Shown: positions 1 to 8,564, counted from the first letter of the stretch. The stretch is DNA of 48,170 nt from an uncultured Bacteroidia bacterium (GCA_938005475.1 CALLNY010000040.1:1-48170); one strand, 5' to 3'. The notes: generated from the sequence alone by a model not told the origin. Numbers and translations: made by a program.

Positions 1-255
1 TCAGCTTTAAAGATGGGAATTCCTGTTTTTGTTTTAAGCCCACAAGTTTTAAATCCACCGCCACAAGGCAACATTGACTTAATTAAAATGGGTGCAAGAG
101 AGTTTTCAAACGGAATGGACATTGTGAAGTTTTTTGAAGAACACTTAGAACAAGAGTTTGTAGCTTCAAAAGGACAAAGCAACCAAAAGCAAGCAGACAA
201 TAAAGAAACAACTACCAATCCGACAAAACCTTATCAGACAAGCCTATTTGACTGA
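1..255 (+). CDS. DprA/Smf-like Rossmann-fold protein, C-terminal end (5' partial)
   Basis: The reading frame is open from the first base (S-A-L-K before the first Met), so the gene starts outside the window. The visible part has the end of a Rossmann-like fold: a hydrophobic strand (IPVFVLSP), then a small-residue loop (PQGNIDLIKMGA) and a short helix (MDIVKFF). This matches the distal part of DprA/Smf proteins, where the loop reads roughly 'SxGxNxLIKxGA'. DprA loads RecA on single-stranded DNA during transformation. The last 35 residues are a polar Gln/Asn/Thr-rich tail ending in SLFD. Because only about 84 residues are visible, true DprA cannot be separated from other SLOG/lysine-decarboxylase-like proteins. 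Its stop lies about 30 bases from a rearranged gene fragment on the other strand. Confidence 0.6.
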   Translation, partial: SALKMGIPVFVLSPQVLNPPPQGNIDLIKMGAREFSNGMDIVKFFEEHLEQEFVASKGQSNQKQADNKETTTNPTKPYQTSLFD

Positions 256-1148
256 AAATGAGAGAAAAACGGCTGGTAACAGCAAATTTCTACTAATAAA
301 TTAGAGGTACCATCCCAATAAAAAGGAAGTATTCCATAAGTATTCCACCCAACTACTGGACAGACTGGTGTTGCGGAAGAATAAACTGTTGTTGTACCTC
401 CTTCGAAGGCTGATAAAGTTGCAGAAGTAGTATTTTTAAGTTTTATAGTTAAGCCACTCATACAGGGAGAGCCTGTTGCAGAAACATTTAGGTAAATAGC
501 CGTAAGGTTTCCTGGGCAGATATTCGCGGCAGTTAATTCCGAGGCAGTTATAATATATTGCCTACGTGTATCATGCCAAAAAGTAGAGAAAGGTGTTTCA
601 TTAGTGGCAGTTGTTGCAACGCCTGGGCCGCCAACAGTACGTACTTGGTTAGGTAAACAACAAGCCGAAGTATTTACTGAAATTACATTAGAAAAGTTAG
701 ATAAACCACAAGGATTTTGTGCTCTTAGTCTATAACAATAAGTAGTGCCACAAGCTAATCCTGTTACGTTATAAGCGACCACATTTCCTACATTGAGACC
801 ATTATAGCCTGGTACGAAACTACTAAAGGTTGGTGAGGTAGATACATCTAGGAGATAGTTTGTTGCAGTAGGAACGGCTGTCCAGTTTGCAGTAAATTGA
901 ACATCGGTTATACCTGATGCAGACATTCCCAAAGGGATACCTAAGGTAGTTGCAACCCAGTAAGTACCATTAAAAAAATTAATATCGTTACAAGTAGTAT
1001 TATAAATAACCAGCCCCGGAGCAGGTGATGCTATTGCATCTCTTTCGGTTGTGGTCATGCGAGGAGGTAGAAAACCACTTGTATTGGATTGTACCTCCAA
1101 TTTAGCACTTCCATGGGGGTGTTGAAGTTCCAATAAGTTATAGTGCAA
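234..1148 (-). pseudogene. Remnant of secreted fibronectin type III repeat protein, truncated at both ends
   Basis: The open frame begins at a TTG with no signal peptide and no in-frame ATG before an upstream TGA. Recognisable homology starts around 1120 with SAKLEVQSNTSGFLPPRM, which in Bacteroidota surface proteins normally follows a signal peptide and a 'GVGI..' segment. A Trp-containing 'FNGTYWV' block follows, then one fibronectin type III domain (about residues 75-160: FTANWTAV, YNVTGL, YCYRLRAQN) and a beta-rich domain ending WDGTSNLLVEIC. At about 283 homology stops and the frame runs antisense into the DprA-like gene. The C-terminal T9SS sorting domain expected for such proteins is missing. 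I read it as a gene fragment left by rearrangement. The partial gene at 47299 belongs to the same broad family. Confidence 0.65.
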
Positions 1149-1211
1149 GTAATAACGTTGATAAAGAATTTGGATGGGTAGTTGAATTATTCAATAAGAA
1201 TAAAAAAATAT

Positions 1212-1243
1212 TTTGTTTATATTAGTTTTACAACCTAACTTGC
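1212..1243 (+). promoter_or_regulatory. Weak Bacteroidota-type promoter upstream of the AtuA-like gene
   Basis: A TTTG at 1212-1215 is followed after 20 bases by TAACTTGC (1236-1243), one or two bases off the TAnnTTTG -7 consensus. The start codon is 15 bases downstream. Spacing and sequence are imperfect, so this is tentative. Confidence 0.3.
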
Positions 1244-1258
1244 GGGAAAATTTAATCA

Positions 1259-2650
1259 ATGAAAACCGTAACGATAGCAGGGGTGCAAGGTTTTTATGGG
1301 GATAGTCCGATGGCGGGAGCAATGATAGCTCAATCTGGTATAGCCCAGTATCTTGTTCATGATGCTTTATCCGAATTAACTTTGTCTATTTTGCAGAAGG
1401 ACAAATTAAAAGACCCCGAAATGGGATACGCAAGAGATATTGAAATTTTTACTAAGATGGTTTGGTCGGTGGCATTAAAAAAGGGTGCTAAAATTGTTAC
1501 CAATTCGGGAGGATTGAATCCGTTATCAGCGGCAGTAAAAATTCAAAGTATCTTAAAGCAATTAGGACTTTCAGGAATTAAAATAGCCTGTTTAACAGGA
1601 GATGACTTGATGTCAAAATTAGAAGATATTCAACAAAAAGGAGAACCTTTGAATAACCTGGACGATGGAAGACCTTTTTCTGAAAATACATTTCCAGTTA
1701 CTCACGCAAATGTGTATGTTGGAGCGAAAGAGGTAGCAGAGGCACTAAATCAAGGAGCTCAAATTGTGTTGACAGGAAGAGTAGCAGACCCTGCTTTAAC
1801 TTTAGGTATTTTGGTACATGAATTTAGTTGGAATATTGGAGGGAACCTTCTGGAAAGAGATTGGGATTTACTGGCTAGTGGAATTTTGGTGGGGCATTTA
1901 TTAGAATGTGGGGGGCAAGCTTCAGGTGGTAATTCTTATGCAGAATGGCCTATGGATTATAATATCAGTCGTTTAGGATATCCTGTGGCTACGGTCTTTG
2001 AAGATGGTTCGGCACAATTCTTTAAACCTGATTTTATGGGCGGTAAACTATCTCGCAATACGCTTCGTGAGCAGTTAGTTTACGAAGTCCATGACCCCCA
2101 AAATTATATCACTCCAGACGTGATATGTGATTTCACTAAGGTCCAAATTACTGAACTAGAAGATGGTAAGGTCCAAGTGAAAGGGGCAAAAGGGAAACCT
2201 AGACCTGATAAATTAAAACTTTGTATAGGCTTGATGGAAGGGTATCTTACCGACCAATTTTTCTTTTTTTCGTACCCTTTTGCTTATACGAAAGCTCAAA
2301 AATTCATTCAAGCTGTACAAGAGATATGGAATACGCTTCCTTTAAAAATAGAGAAAAAACGCTTTGATATCATCGGAGTGAATGGTATACACGGAGAAGC
2401 CGCTCCTATTCCTTCGGAAGAAGTATTAAACCAAATGAATGAACTTGGTGTAAGGCTTGCCATTCAACACAGTGATGCTAAAGTTGGTAAATTAGCCATG
2501 CAAGCTGTTGTTTGTTTAGGATTGAATGGACCCCCAGGTGTGGTTTCTGTTCCTGGTTGGGGAAATGATGCACGTGCTCAACTTGGTTTGTGGAGTACGC
2601 TTATCCCCCGTGATATGGTATTTATTAAAATCCATTGGATTAATGATTAA
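1259..2650 (+). CDS. Acyclic terpene utilization AtuA-like protein (DUF1446)
   Basis: This 463-residue protein matches the AtuA/DUF1446 family along its length. The N-terminus has the typical glycine-rich strand-loop (IAGVQGFYGDSP), then 'YLVHDALSE', a 'KIVTNSGGLNP' block and a 'VLTGRVADPALTLG' segment, with 'ECGGQASGGN' in the middle. AtuA is needed for growth on acyclic terpenes such as citronellol in Pseudomonas, but its own reaction is unclear, and many homologues sit outside terpene clusters. No acyl-CoA carboxylase or other terpene gene is adjacent, so the substrate is unknown. There is no signal peptide, so it is probably cytoplasmic. The ATG start fits the family N-terminus. Confidence 0.85.
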   Translation: MKTVTIAGVQGFYGDSPMAGAMIAQSGIAQYLVHDALSELTLSILQKDKLKDPEMGYARDIEIFTKMVWSVALKKGAKIVTNSGGLNPLSAAVKIQSILKQLGLSGIKIACLTGDDLMSKLEDIQQKGEPLNNLDDGRPFSENTFPVTHANVYVGAKEVAEALNQGAQIVLTGRVADPALTLGILVHEFSWNIGGNLLERDWDLLASGILVGHLLECGGQASGGNSYAEWPMDYNISRLGYPVATVFEDGSAQFFKPDFMGGKLSRNTLREQLVYEVHDPQNYITPDVICDFTKVQITELEDGKVQVKGAKGKPRPDKLKLCIGLMEGYLTDQFFFFSYPFAYTKAQKFIQAVQEIWNTLPLKIEKKRFDIIGVNGIHGEAAPIPSEEVLNQMNELGVRLAIQHSDAKVGKLAMQAVVCLGLNGPPGVVSVPGWGNDARAQLGLWSTLIPRDMVFIKIHWIND

Positions 2651-2662
2651 TTCTATTTTATT

Positions 2663-2693
2663 TTTGCATGATGAATATTCTTGTTTATCTTTG
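2663..2693 (+). promoter_or_regulatory. Consensus Bacteroidota promoter (-33 TTTG, -7 TATCTTTG)
   Basis: TTTG (2663-2666) and TATCTTTG (2686-2693) are separated by exactly 19 bases, a perfect match to the sigma-ABfr consensus TTTG-N19-TAnnTTTG. The start codon of the acidic protein follows at 2720, giving a leader of about 20 bases. Confidence 0.8.
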
Positions 2694-2719
2694 TAACGTT
2701 TATAAAAAATTAATAAATT

Positions 2720-3073
2720 ATGGATAGAACTTATGTTTTAGAATGGTTTCAAGGAATTAAGAAATTAAAAGATGAGGGTTTTCGTGCTGATGATATTTCA
2801 GAGATAAATAGTTTAATTGCAGAGCTTTTGCAAAATGTTTTAGATTATTTGCATGAAGATAATGGTTTGCAAGTGCAAGGATATTTAAAAAGTTTGATTA
2901 TAGATATTTTTGATGGGGTCATCATTCTTAAAAAATCAGGATTTGGTATGAATAGAATAACAGGAGTATTAGAAGAAATGAAATCTGCTTATCCTGTAAT
3001 TTTAAGTGAAGATGATTATGATGATAATGATGATGACGAAGATGAAGATGATGAATACGACGAGGTGGATTAG
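2720..3073 (+). CDS. Small acidic protein with Asp/Glu-rich tail, function unknown
   Basis: This is a 117-residue protein I do not recognise. Residues 1-95 are predicted mostly helical, with alternating hydrophobic and charged positions (YVLEWFQGIKKLKDEGF, LIAELLQNVLDYL). Residues 96-117 are almost entirely Asp and Glu with a few Tyr, Asn and Val. There is no signal peptide or membrane segment. Acidic tails of this kind occur in nucleic-acid mimics, chaperones and proteins that bind basic partners, but nothing here decides between these. It has its own consensus promoter and a strong downstream hairpin, so it is probably a single-gene transcript and genuinely expressed. Confidence 0.75.
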   Translation: MDRTYVLEWFQGIKKLKDEGFRADDISEINSLIAELLQNVLDYLHEDNGLQVQGYLKSLIIDIFDGVIILKKSGFGMNRITGVLEEMKSAYPVILSEDDYDDNDDDEDEDDEYDEVD

Positions 3074-3109
3074 TCTGGATCAAAGTAAGATAGAGTTAGG
3101 ATAAAGTAA

Positions 3110-3155
3110 AGACCACAGAGTTTTCAAACGAGATTTATCTGTGGTCTAATTTTTA
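3110..3155. terminator. Bidirectional hairpin terminator between the acidic-protein gene and proS
   Basis: A perfect 10-bp stem pairs AGACCACAGA (3110-3119) with TCTGTGGTCT (3138-3147) around an 18-base loop, followed by AATTTTTAA. On the reverse strand the stem is followed by TTACTTTA. It lies between two convergent genes, so it can serve both. Confidence 0.75.
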
Positions 3156-3158
3156 ATA

Positions 3159-4634
3159 TCAATAAGCTTTTGCGAACAATACTCTTTGTTGAGAGGGTTT
3201 GTTAGTTCTGACGCAATAGCCTATTTCTTTGGGGTTATTAAAAGGGATACAACGTATTGTGGCTTTTGTTTCTTCTTTGATGAGGAGTTCTGTTTCGGTG
3301 GTGCCGTCCCAATGAGCCATTACAAAGCAATCTTTTTCTATGGCTTCCTTAAATTCTTCATAATGATTGACAAAGATTGTACGCTCTTGTAAACGTTTTT
3401 GAGCTAGAACAAACAAGTTTTTTTGTATATCATTAAGAAGCATAGAAACGTAATTGGCTACAAGATTTTCTATGGGTATTATTGCTTTTTCTTGTGTATC
3501 TCTTCTAAATACTTCAATTTGGTGATTATTTAAATCTTTAGGTCCAAGTGCAAAGCGAAGAGGAATACCTTTGAGTTCCCATTCTGCGAATTTCCAACCG
3601 GGTCTTTTGCTGTCGTCATCATCAATTTTTACGCGGAAGCCATGGTTTTTGAGTTGAAGGTATAAAATTTCTAATTTAGCCATGACCTCTTGGTGTTCTT
3701 GGTCAGTTTTGTAGATAGGGATAAGAATAATTTGGATGGGGGCAAGTTGAGGGGGTAAAATTAAGCCATTGTCATCCGAGTGAGACATAATCAGTGCACC
3801 CATCAAACGAGTAGAGACTCCCCATGAGGTAGCCCACACATATTCTAATTGATTTTGTTTGTTTAAGAACTGGACGTCGAAGGCTTTGGCGAAGTTTTGC
3901 CCAAGAAAGTGAGAAGTACCTGCTTGTAAAGCTTTACCGTCTTGCATCATGGCTTCAATACAATAAGTTTCTAATGCCCCAGCAAAACGCTCATTTTGTG
4001 TTTTTGTTCCTTTAATTACGGGTATAGATAAGGTATTTTCTACGAAATCTGCGTAAATTTCTAATATTAGTTTCGCTTCAGCTATTGCTTCATCAGCGGT
4101 TGCATGAGCAGTATGCCCTTCCTGCCATAAAAATTCTGTAGTCCTTAAAAAAAGACGCGTTCTCATTTCCCAACGAACTACGTTTGCCCACTGATTGATA
4201 AGCAATGGTAAATCTCTGTAAGATTGTATCCATTTTTTAAATGTGTTCCAAATAATGGTTTCGGAGGTAGGCCTAACGATAAGTTCTTCTTCTAATTTGG
4301 CGTCAGGGTCTACGATGACACCTTTACCGTTAGGGTCATTTTTAAGGCGGTGATGCGTAACCACAGCACATTCTTTCGCAAATCCTTCTACATGTTGAGC
4401 TTCCTTACTTAAAAAAGATTTCGGAATAAACAAAGGAAAGTAAGCATTTTGATGCCCCGTTTCTTTAAATTTTTGGTCTAAAATTTGTTGCATTCGTTCC
4501 CAAATAGCATAGCCGTACGGCTTTATAACCATACAACCCCCCACTGCACTATGCTCCGCTAAATCCGATTGTATCACTAATTCCTGATACCACTCAGAAT
4601 AATTTTCATTTCTTTTAGGTAATTTTTTTGACAT
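3159..4634 (-). CDS. proS: Prolyl-tRNA synthetase, archaeal/eukaryotic type
   Basis: This 491-residue class II synthetase charges tRNA-Pro with proline. Length and sequence fit the short archaeal/eukaryote-like ProRS used by Bacteroidota, without the editing insertion of the E. coli type. Visible signatures are the N-terminal '[16 protein letters not shown]', the class II motif 2 region ([25 protein letters not shown]), the '[13 protein letters not shown]' segment near the end of the catalytic core, the anticodon-binding domain (about 285-385), and a C-terminal zinc-binding-like extension ending in Tyr, characteristic of this type. The N-terminal ATG gives the family start. It is divergent from the lipoprotein gene at 4726. 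Confidence 0.97.
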   Translation of the reverse strand: MSKKLPKRNENYSEWYQELVIQSDLAEHSAVGGCMVIKPYGYAIWERMQQILDQKFKETGHQNAYFPLFIPKSFLSKEAQHVEGFAKECAVVTHHRLKNDPNGKGVIVDPDAKLEEELIVRPTSETIIWNTFKKWIQSYRDLPLLINQWANVVRWEMRTRLFLRTTEFLWQEGHTAHATADEAIAEAKLILEIYADFVENTLSIPVIKGTKTQNERFAGALETYCIEAMMQDGKALQAGTSHFLGQNFAKAFDVQFLNKQNQLEYVWATSWGVSTRLMGALIMSHSDDNGLILPPQLAPIQIILIPIYKTDQEHQEVMAKLEILYLQLKNHGFRVKIDDDDSKRPGWKFAEWELKGIPLRFALGPKDLNNHQIEVFRRDTQEKAIIPIENLVANYVSMLLNDIQKNLFVLAQKRLQERTIFVNHYEEFKEAIEKDCFVMAHWDGTTETELLIKEETKATIRCIPFNNPKEIGYCVRTNKPSQQRVLFAKAY

Positions 4635-4656
4635 ATCAAATTTCTTTGTAACTTTG
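4627..4656 (+). promoter_or_regulatory. Promoter for the repeat lipoprotein gene
   Basis: TTTG (4627-4630) and TAACTTTG (4649-4656) are 18 bases apart, one short of consensus, with a perfect -7 box. The -33 element lies inside the 5' end of proS on the other strand. The leader to the ATG at 4726 would be about 63 bases. Confidence 0.6.
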
Positions 4657-4725
4657 GAATGATTTTTGCGTATAATTCAATATACGAGTTCGCAAAATTA
4701 GTAAAAACTTTAAACTTTACGACGT

Positions 4726-6000
4726 ATGAAAAATTTTAGAATATATTTCATTTTGTTGATTTTTGCATTTTGGGTCATTGCTTGTGGCACAAGTCGCCAA
4801 ATGGCTAATACAAAAGAATATGACGATACTTACGCTACTTCCAAAGATAAAGTAGCCAAACAGAATTCCGACGATAATTATCCGCAAAATAAAAATAATA
4901 ATACCAGCGCCCCTAATTCTAATATAGAACCAAACAATTATGCAGATAATTATCAGCAACAAAAAAAATTAAAAAATTTCGATGAAGATAATCCGTCCAA
5001 TCTTCAGCAGAAAAATTACGATAATGACCGCTATTACTACGATGATGATGATTACTATTATGCTCGTAGAATAAGAAGATTTCATCGTTCTTACGGGTTT
5101 ATGGGTTATTATGACCCTTGCTACATGTTTTACGGATTTGCTCCTATCAATACTTACATTTATGATCCTTGGTTTTTTACGCCTACACCTGTTCTATATC
5201 CAGTGGTAAGCATTTCTTATTCGCCTTGGGGCTGGCGAAGAACTACCACAATGATGTTTTATGACCCTTGGTGGGGCTGGACACCAGACCCTTGGGGCTG
5301 GACCTCTTGGGGATACAGTTATTGGGGCTGGAGCTATGGTTGGAACTATGGACCCGGGTGGGGAGGTGGTTGGAGCTATTGGAACGGCTACCATCAGGGT
5401 TATTGGAATGGCTACTGGTACGGCTACAACCAAGGGTACTGGAACGGTTATTGGGGCGTAGGTAGATATGTTAATCCTTACAATCAATATAGTAATGGCT
5501 TCAATAATGTAAATAGAGTCTATGGACCTCGCACCACTACTAATCCTACCTCCGGTGTAACTACTGCAAGAAATCGTAATGAAGGACTCGGTGGGGGTAG
5601 AGTAACCAATGTGAATAATAACGGAGCAGTTCAACAAGATAACGGCTTTCAAAACACTGGAAAAGCCACCAATATCAATAACAATAACATTCAGTATCAA
5701 GAGGGTGGTAATCGTAACTTAAATCGTAATTACACAAATCCCAATCCTAACAATAATCCTAACAATAACATTCAGTATCAAGAGGGTGGTAATCGTAACT
5801 TAAATCGTAATTACACAAATCCCAATCCTAACAATAACATTCAATATCAAGAGGGTGGTAATCGTAACTTAAATCGTAATTTTAATTCAGGAAATTATAA
5901 TGGTGGAGGTAACTATAACAGCGGTTCACGGGGCGGATTTAATGGGGGAGGTAGTGGTGGAAACAGAGGAGGATCTGGTGGTTCTTTAAGGTCAAGATAA
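4726..6000 (+). CDS. Trp/Tyr/Gly-rich lipoprotein with 23-residue tandem repeats
   Basis: The N-terminus is a lipoprotein signal (MKNFRIYFILLIFAFWVIAC) with the lipobox Cys at about residue 20, so the mature protein should be lipid-anchored. After an acidic Asn/Gln/Asp-rich linker comes a segment at about residues 160-245 dominated by Trp, Gly, Tyr and Pro (short units such as GYWNGYW). Then come three near-perfect copies of a 23-residue unit (NNNIQYQEGGNRNLNRN plus a Pro/Asn spacer) and a Gly/Ser/Arg tail. No enzyme domain is visible. Similar aromatic Gly-rich lipoproteins are common next to proS in Bacteroidota and have been mis-annotated as prolyl-tRNA synthetase or vitellogenin-like. The role may be structural at the cell envelope. 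It lies 27 bases upstream of the FadL-like gene and is probably co-transcribed with it. Confidence 0.8.
   Translation: MKNFRIYFILLIFAFWVIACGTSRQMANTKEYDDTYATSKDKVAKQNSDDNYPQNKNNNTSAPNSNIEPNNYADNYQQQKKLKNFDEDNPSNLQQKNYDNDRYYYDDDDYYYARRIRRFHRSYGFMGYYDPCYMFYGFAPINTYIYDPWFFTPTPVLYPVVSISYSPWGWRRTTTMMFYDPWWGWTPDPWGWTSWGYSYWGWSYGWNYGPGWGGGWSYWNGYHQGYWNGYWYGYNQGYWNGYWGVGRYVNPYNQYSNGFNNVNRVYGPRTTTNPTSGVTTARNRNEGLGGGRVTNVNNNGAVQQDNGFQNTGKATNINNNNIQYQEGGNRNLNRNYTNPNPNNNPNNNIQYQEGGNRNLNRNYTNPNPNNNIQYQEGGNRNLNRNFNSGNYNGGGNYNSGSRGGFNGGGSGGNRGGSGGSLRSR
5680..5883 (+). repeat. 69-bp in-frame tandem repeat, three copies
   Basis: Copies begin at 5680, 5761 and 5830 with AACAATAACATTCA(G/A)TATC. Copies 1 and 2 are identical over 69 bases and are separated by an extra 12-base AACAATAATCCT. 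Copy 3 has one G-to-A change and diverges after about 54 bases. The near-identity at silent positions points to recent duplication. All copies keep the reading frame. Confidence 0.95.
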
Positions 6001-6027
6001 TAAATTGCAAGACAGGAATTTAATGAA

Positions 6028-7596
6028 ATGGATAAATTAAAAGTAATTTTGTATCTGCCAGTTTTTGGGTTGGCAGGTTTTTTTTTGTATGCTCAAAACT
6101 CATTAGATATACAACGCTACTCTGGGTACAGTGTAGTAGGGACAGCAAGGACGGTAGGTTTGGGGGGTGCCGCTTCTACTTTAGGTGCAGATTTTGGTTC
6201 TGTATCCCTAAATCCTGCAAGTATAGCTTTTTATAGAAAGTCGGATTTGGGATTAAGTTCAGCTTTTCGTAATTTTAATACTCAAACTAGGTATATAGGT
6301 GAAACTACTAATGCTTCAATCAGTAATTTCGGTTTTTCTAATTTTTATTTTTTATTTGCCGATAATACTGCTACTGAAGAGGAAACTTTACAAGGATGGG
6401 CTTTTGGCGTAGGATTTAATCAATTAGATAATTATTACCGACGCACTGAGGCATCTGCTTTCAATAAGTTTAATTCTATTGGGAATTATTATGTTCTTCA
6501 AGCAGGAAGTTATGCAGTAAATCAATTAGATACGAATAGTTTACCCTTTATGGCTTATGATACCTATTATATCGATACCGTAAATGGTAAAGCTAATGAC
6601 TGGGTTCCTGTCGTAGATGGTAATATGCAACAAAATTATAGTAGAAAAGAAACGGGGAGATTGAACTCTTGGGAGTTTAATTTAGGATTTAATATCAATA
6701 ATAAATTGTATATTGGTGGTGCTTTGGGAGTATTAGATGTTCGATATACTTCTAGTGAGATATTGAAGGAAATTGATATACAAAATCGTTATGACACCTT
6801 ATACCGAAATTACGATAGAATTGATATTCAAAGTTTTGAGCAACGATATAATTTTAGTACGCGTGGAGTTGGGGTTAATGGTAAGTTAGGAATTATCTTT
6901 AGACCCTCAGACCAATTTAGGGTGGGTTTAGGTTTACAAACGCCTACGGCTTTTAATTTAAGGGATTTTTATCAAGTAGGAATGACCATGACGCAGGATA
7001 GCGGTGCTCAATATACTAAGGAAGGTGCAGAAGGTTTATATCAATATAAATTGAGAACTCCTTTTCGTGCTACCCTTGGAGCATTAGCAATTTTTGAAAA
7101 AAAAGGCTTAATCTCGGCAGATGTAGACTACATGGATTATACTCAAGCGAATTTAAGCGATAATTTTAATACATCGATTTTTGTTGCAGCGAACCGAGCA
7201 GTTTCCAAATTAGGAAATGCTAAAGCTATAAATTTTAGGGTAGGAGGTGAACTCCGAAGTAATGAGTATTATTTAAGAGCTGGTTATGCCAATTTTGCTT
7301 CTTTCTGGAATTCAGAAGGCGAAAAATATGACGATTTGTCAACTTATGAAGCCACTAATGGTACTTTTCAGGTCAAGAATTTTCGTTCTAATAGGCAATG
7401 TTTAACGCTGGGAGGAGGTTATCGAGAAGAAGAATTTTATTTAGATTTGGCTATTCTCTATCAAATGGATAACCTCAAATATAATCTCTATGAAATGCCT
7501 GTCAATGCCGCAAATCTTGGTTGGGGAGTAAGCCCCGTAATCCTCCAAAAAAGAAATCAACTAGCCATGATATTGACTTTTGGCTTTAAATTTTAA
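6028..7596 (+). CDS. Outer-membrane FadL/OmpP1-like transport barrel
   Basis: This 522-residue protein has a signal peptide (MDKLKVILYLPVFGLAGFFLYAQN) followed by the typical Bacteroidota FadL-family opening: 'RYSGYSVVGTARTVGLGGA', then 'LGADFGSVSLNPASIAFYRKS'. The rest alternates strand-like segments rich in Tyr and Asn and ends in Phe (FGFKF), as barrel proteins do. FadL-family barrels move hydrophobic molecules across the outer membrane; the substrate cannot be told here. It is longer than PorV, the FadL-like T9SS protein often next to porU, and lacks the features I would need to call it PorV. It follows the lipoprotein gene closely. Confidence 0.85.
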   Translation: MDKLKVILYLPVFGLAGFFLYAQNSLDIQRYSGYSVVGTARTVGLGGAASTLGADFGSVSLNPASIAFYRKSDLGLSSAFRNFNTQTRYIGETTNASISNFGFSNFYFLFADNTATEEETLQGWAFGVGFNQLDNYYRRTEASAFNKFNSIGNYYVLQAGSYAVNQLDTNSLPFMAYDTYYIDTVNGKANDWVPVVDGNMQQNYSRKETGRLNSWEFNLGFNINNKLYIGGALGVLDVRYTSSEILKEIDIQNRYDTLYRNYDRIDIQSFEQRYNFSTRGVGVNGKLGIIFRPSDQFRVGLGLQTPTAFNLRDFYQVGMTMTQDSGAQYTKEGAEGLYQYKLRTPFRATLGALAIFEKKGLISADVDYMDYTQANLSDNFNTSIFVAANRAVSKLGNAKAINFRVGGELRSNEYYLRAGYANFASFWNSEGEKYDDLSTYEATNGTFQVKNFRSNRQCLTLGGGYREEEFYLDLAILYQMDNLKYNLYEMPVNAANLGWGVSPVILQKRNQLAMILTFGFKF

Positions 7597-7597
7597 T

Positions 7598-7605
7598 TAC
7601 TTTTG
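7598..7605 (+). promoter_or_regulatory. Possible -7 box (TACTTTTG) for the methyltransferase gene
   Basis: TACTTTTG matches TAnnTTTG and lies just after the stop of the FadL-like gene. No well-spaced TTTG is seen upstream. Transcription would begin around 7611. Confidence 0.35.
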
Positions 7606-7667
7606 TCAACTCTTGTATATATGATTAATCACAAACTTTATCATTTTATTATATTGATAGTTGTAAC

Positions 7668-8516
7668 ATGTGTGGTTCAAAAATAAATTCTCATAGAATT
7701 CTTGGGAAACGTTTGAATTCCTCTCAAGGGAGAAACCCCACTCAAAAAATTGGAATAACTACTACTATAATGAAATGCTCTAATTGTGGCCTTATTTATT
7801 CTAATCCACAACCCAGACCTTTTAATCTTCAAGATCACTATGGAATTCCGCCTGAGAGTTATTGGAAAGATAGTTATTTTGTAATCAGTAATAATTATTT
7901 TCAAAATGAAATAAAAAGACTTAAATCATTGTTAGAATTTAAGGAAGGAATGAAATCCTTGGATGTGGGGGCGGGATTAGGTAAGCAAATGATAGCTTTG
8001 TCTAATGTAGGTTTTGATGCTTATGGATTTGAACCATCAAAACCATTTTATGAAAGAGCTATATCTAAAATGGGCATAAATCCAGAAAAACTAAAGTTAG
8101 CCGCAATTGAAGATGTTGATTATCCCGAAAATTATTTTGATTTTATTTCTTTTGGTGCAGTTTTAGAGCATTTATACAATCCATCAGAATCTATACAAAA
8201 AACAATAAAATGGCTGAAACCGGGTGGTATTATACACATAGAAGTTCCTTCATCAGATTGGTTAATAAATAAAATTATAAATTTATATTACAAATTAAAA
8301 ATGACAGATTATGTTGGAAATTTAAGTCCTATGCATACACCCTTTCATCTTTATGAATTTAGTTTAAATTCTTTTATTGAACATTCTAAAAAAAATTCTT
8401 ATAAAATAGCTTTTTATGAGTATCACGTTTGTCAAACTTTTATGCCTAAAATTCTTGATTACTTTTTGATCCCTTTCATGAAATGGACTAAGACTGGAAT
8501 GCAATTAACTATATGA
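7668..8516 (+). CDS. Class I SAM-dependent methyltransferase with N-terminal zinc ribbon
   Basis: A treble of Cys residues near the N-terminus (CGS ... CSNCGLIYSNPQP) is the usual zinc ribbon of sugar or small-molecule methyltransferases. It is followed by a SAM-binding Rossmann domain: motif I LDVGAGLGKQMIAL, 'YGFEPSK', 'FDFISFGAVLEHL' and 'LKPGGIIHIEVPS'. Substrate is unknown; relatives methylate sugars or glycan precursors. The start is odd: the first ATG lies inside the first zinc knuckle. Reading upstream in frame gives ATT-GAT-AGT-TGT-AAC-ATG-TGT, encoding D-S-C-N-M-C, so the first Cys of the CxxC pair is coded before the ATG. Initiation at ATT 7653, or a mutated start, is possible. It is an island between the FadL-like gene and porU, which has its own promoter. 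Confidence 0.8.
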   Translation: MCGSKINSHRILGKRLNSSQGRNPTQKIGITTTIMKCSNCGLIYSNPQPRPFNLQDHYGIPPESYWKDSYFVISNNYFQNEIKRLKSLLEFKEGMKSLDVGAGLGKQMIALSNVGFDAYGFEPSKPFYERAISKMGINPEKLKLAAIEDVDYPENYFDFISFGAVLEHLYNPSESIQKTIKWLKPGGIIHIEVPSSDWLINKIINLYYKLKMTDYVGNLSPMHTPFHLYEFSLNSFIEHSKKNSYKIAFYEYHVCQTFMPKILDYFLIPFMKWTKTGMQLTI

Positions 8517-8533
8517 TTAAGAAAAAAATAATT

Positions 8534-8564
8534 TTTACTAACCAAGAATATCCCTATACCTTTG
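8534..8564 (+). promoter_or_regulatory. Promoter for porU
   Basis: TTTA (8534-8537) and TACCTTTG (8557-8564) are spaced by 19 bases, one mismatch from TTTG-N19-TAnnTTTG. Transcription would start near 8570, which rules out the upstream ATG at 8513 and supports the ATG at 8600. Confidence 0.6.

Noticed and set aside
4717-4962. 81-codon frame opposite the start of the lipoprotein gene
   Set aside because: Ile-rich antisense shadow of an Asn/Asp-rich segment, with no supporting signals.
5261-5465. Two short plus-strand frames inside the Gly/Trp region
   Set aside because: They lie in other frames of the lipoprotein gene and reflect its repetitive GG/TGG content.
5194-5700. Open frame of 168 codons antisense to the lipoprotein gene
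   Set aside because: It is a by-product of the biased Trp/Gly/Tyr and Asn codons on the real strand; it has no promoter, no family and low-complexity composition.
5680-5883. Repeats considered as a CRISPR array
   Set aside because: Copies are 69 bases, adjacent without unique spacers, and in frame within a coding gene.
6028-7596. FadL-like protein considered as PorV
   Set aside because: It is about 520 residues, longer than typical PorV, and its N-terminal signature is that of general FadL/OmpP1-like barrels.
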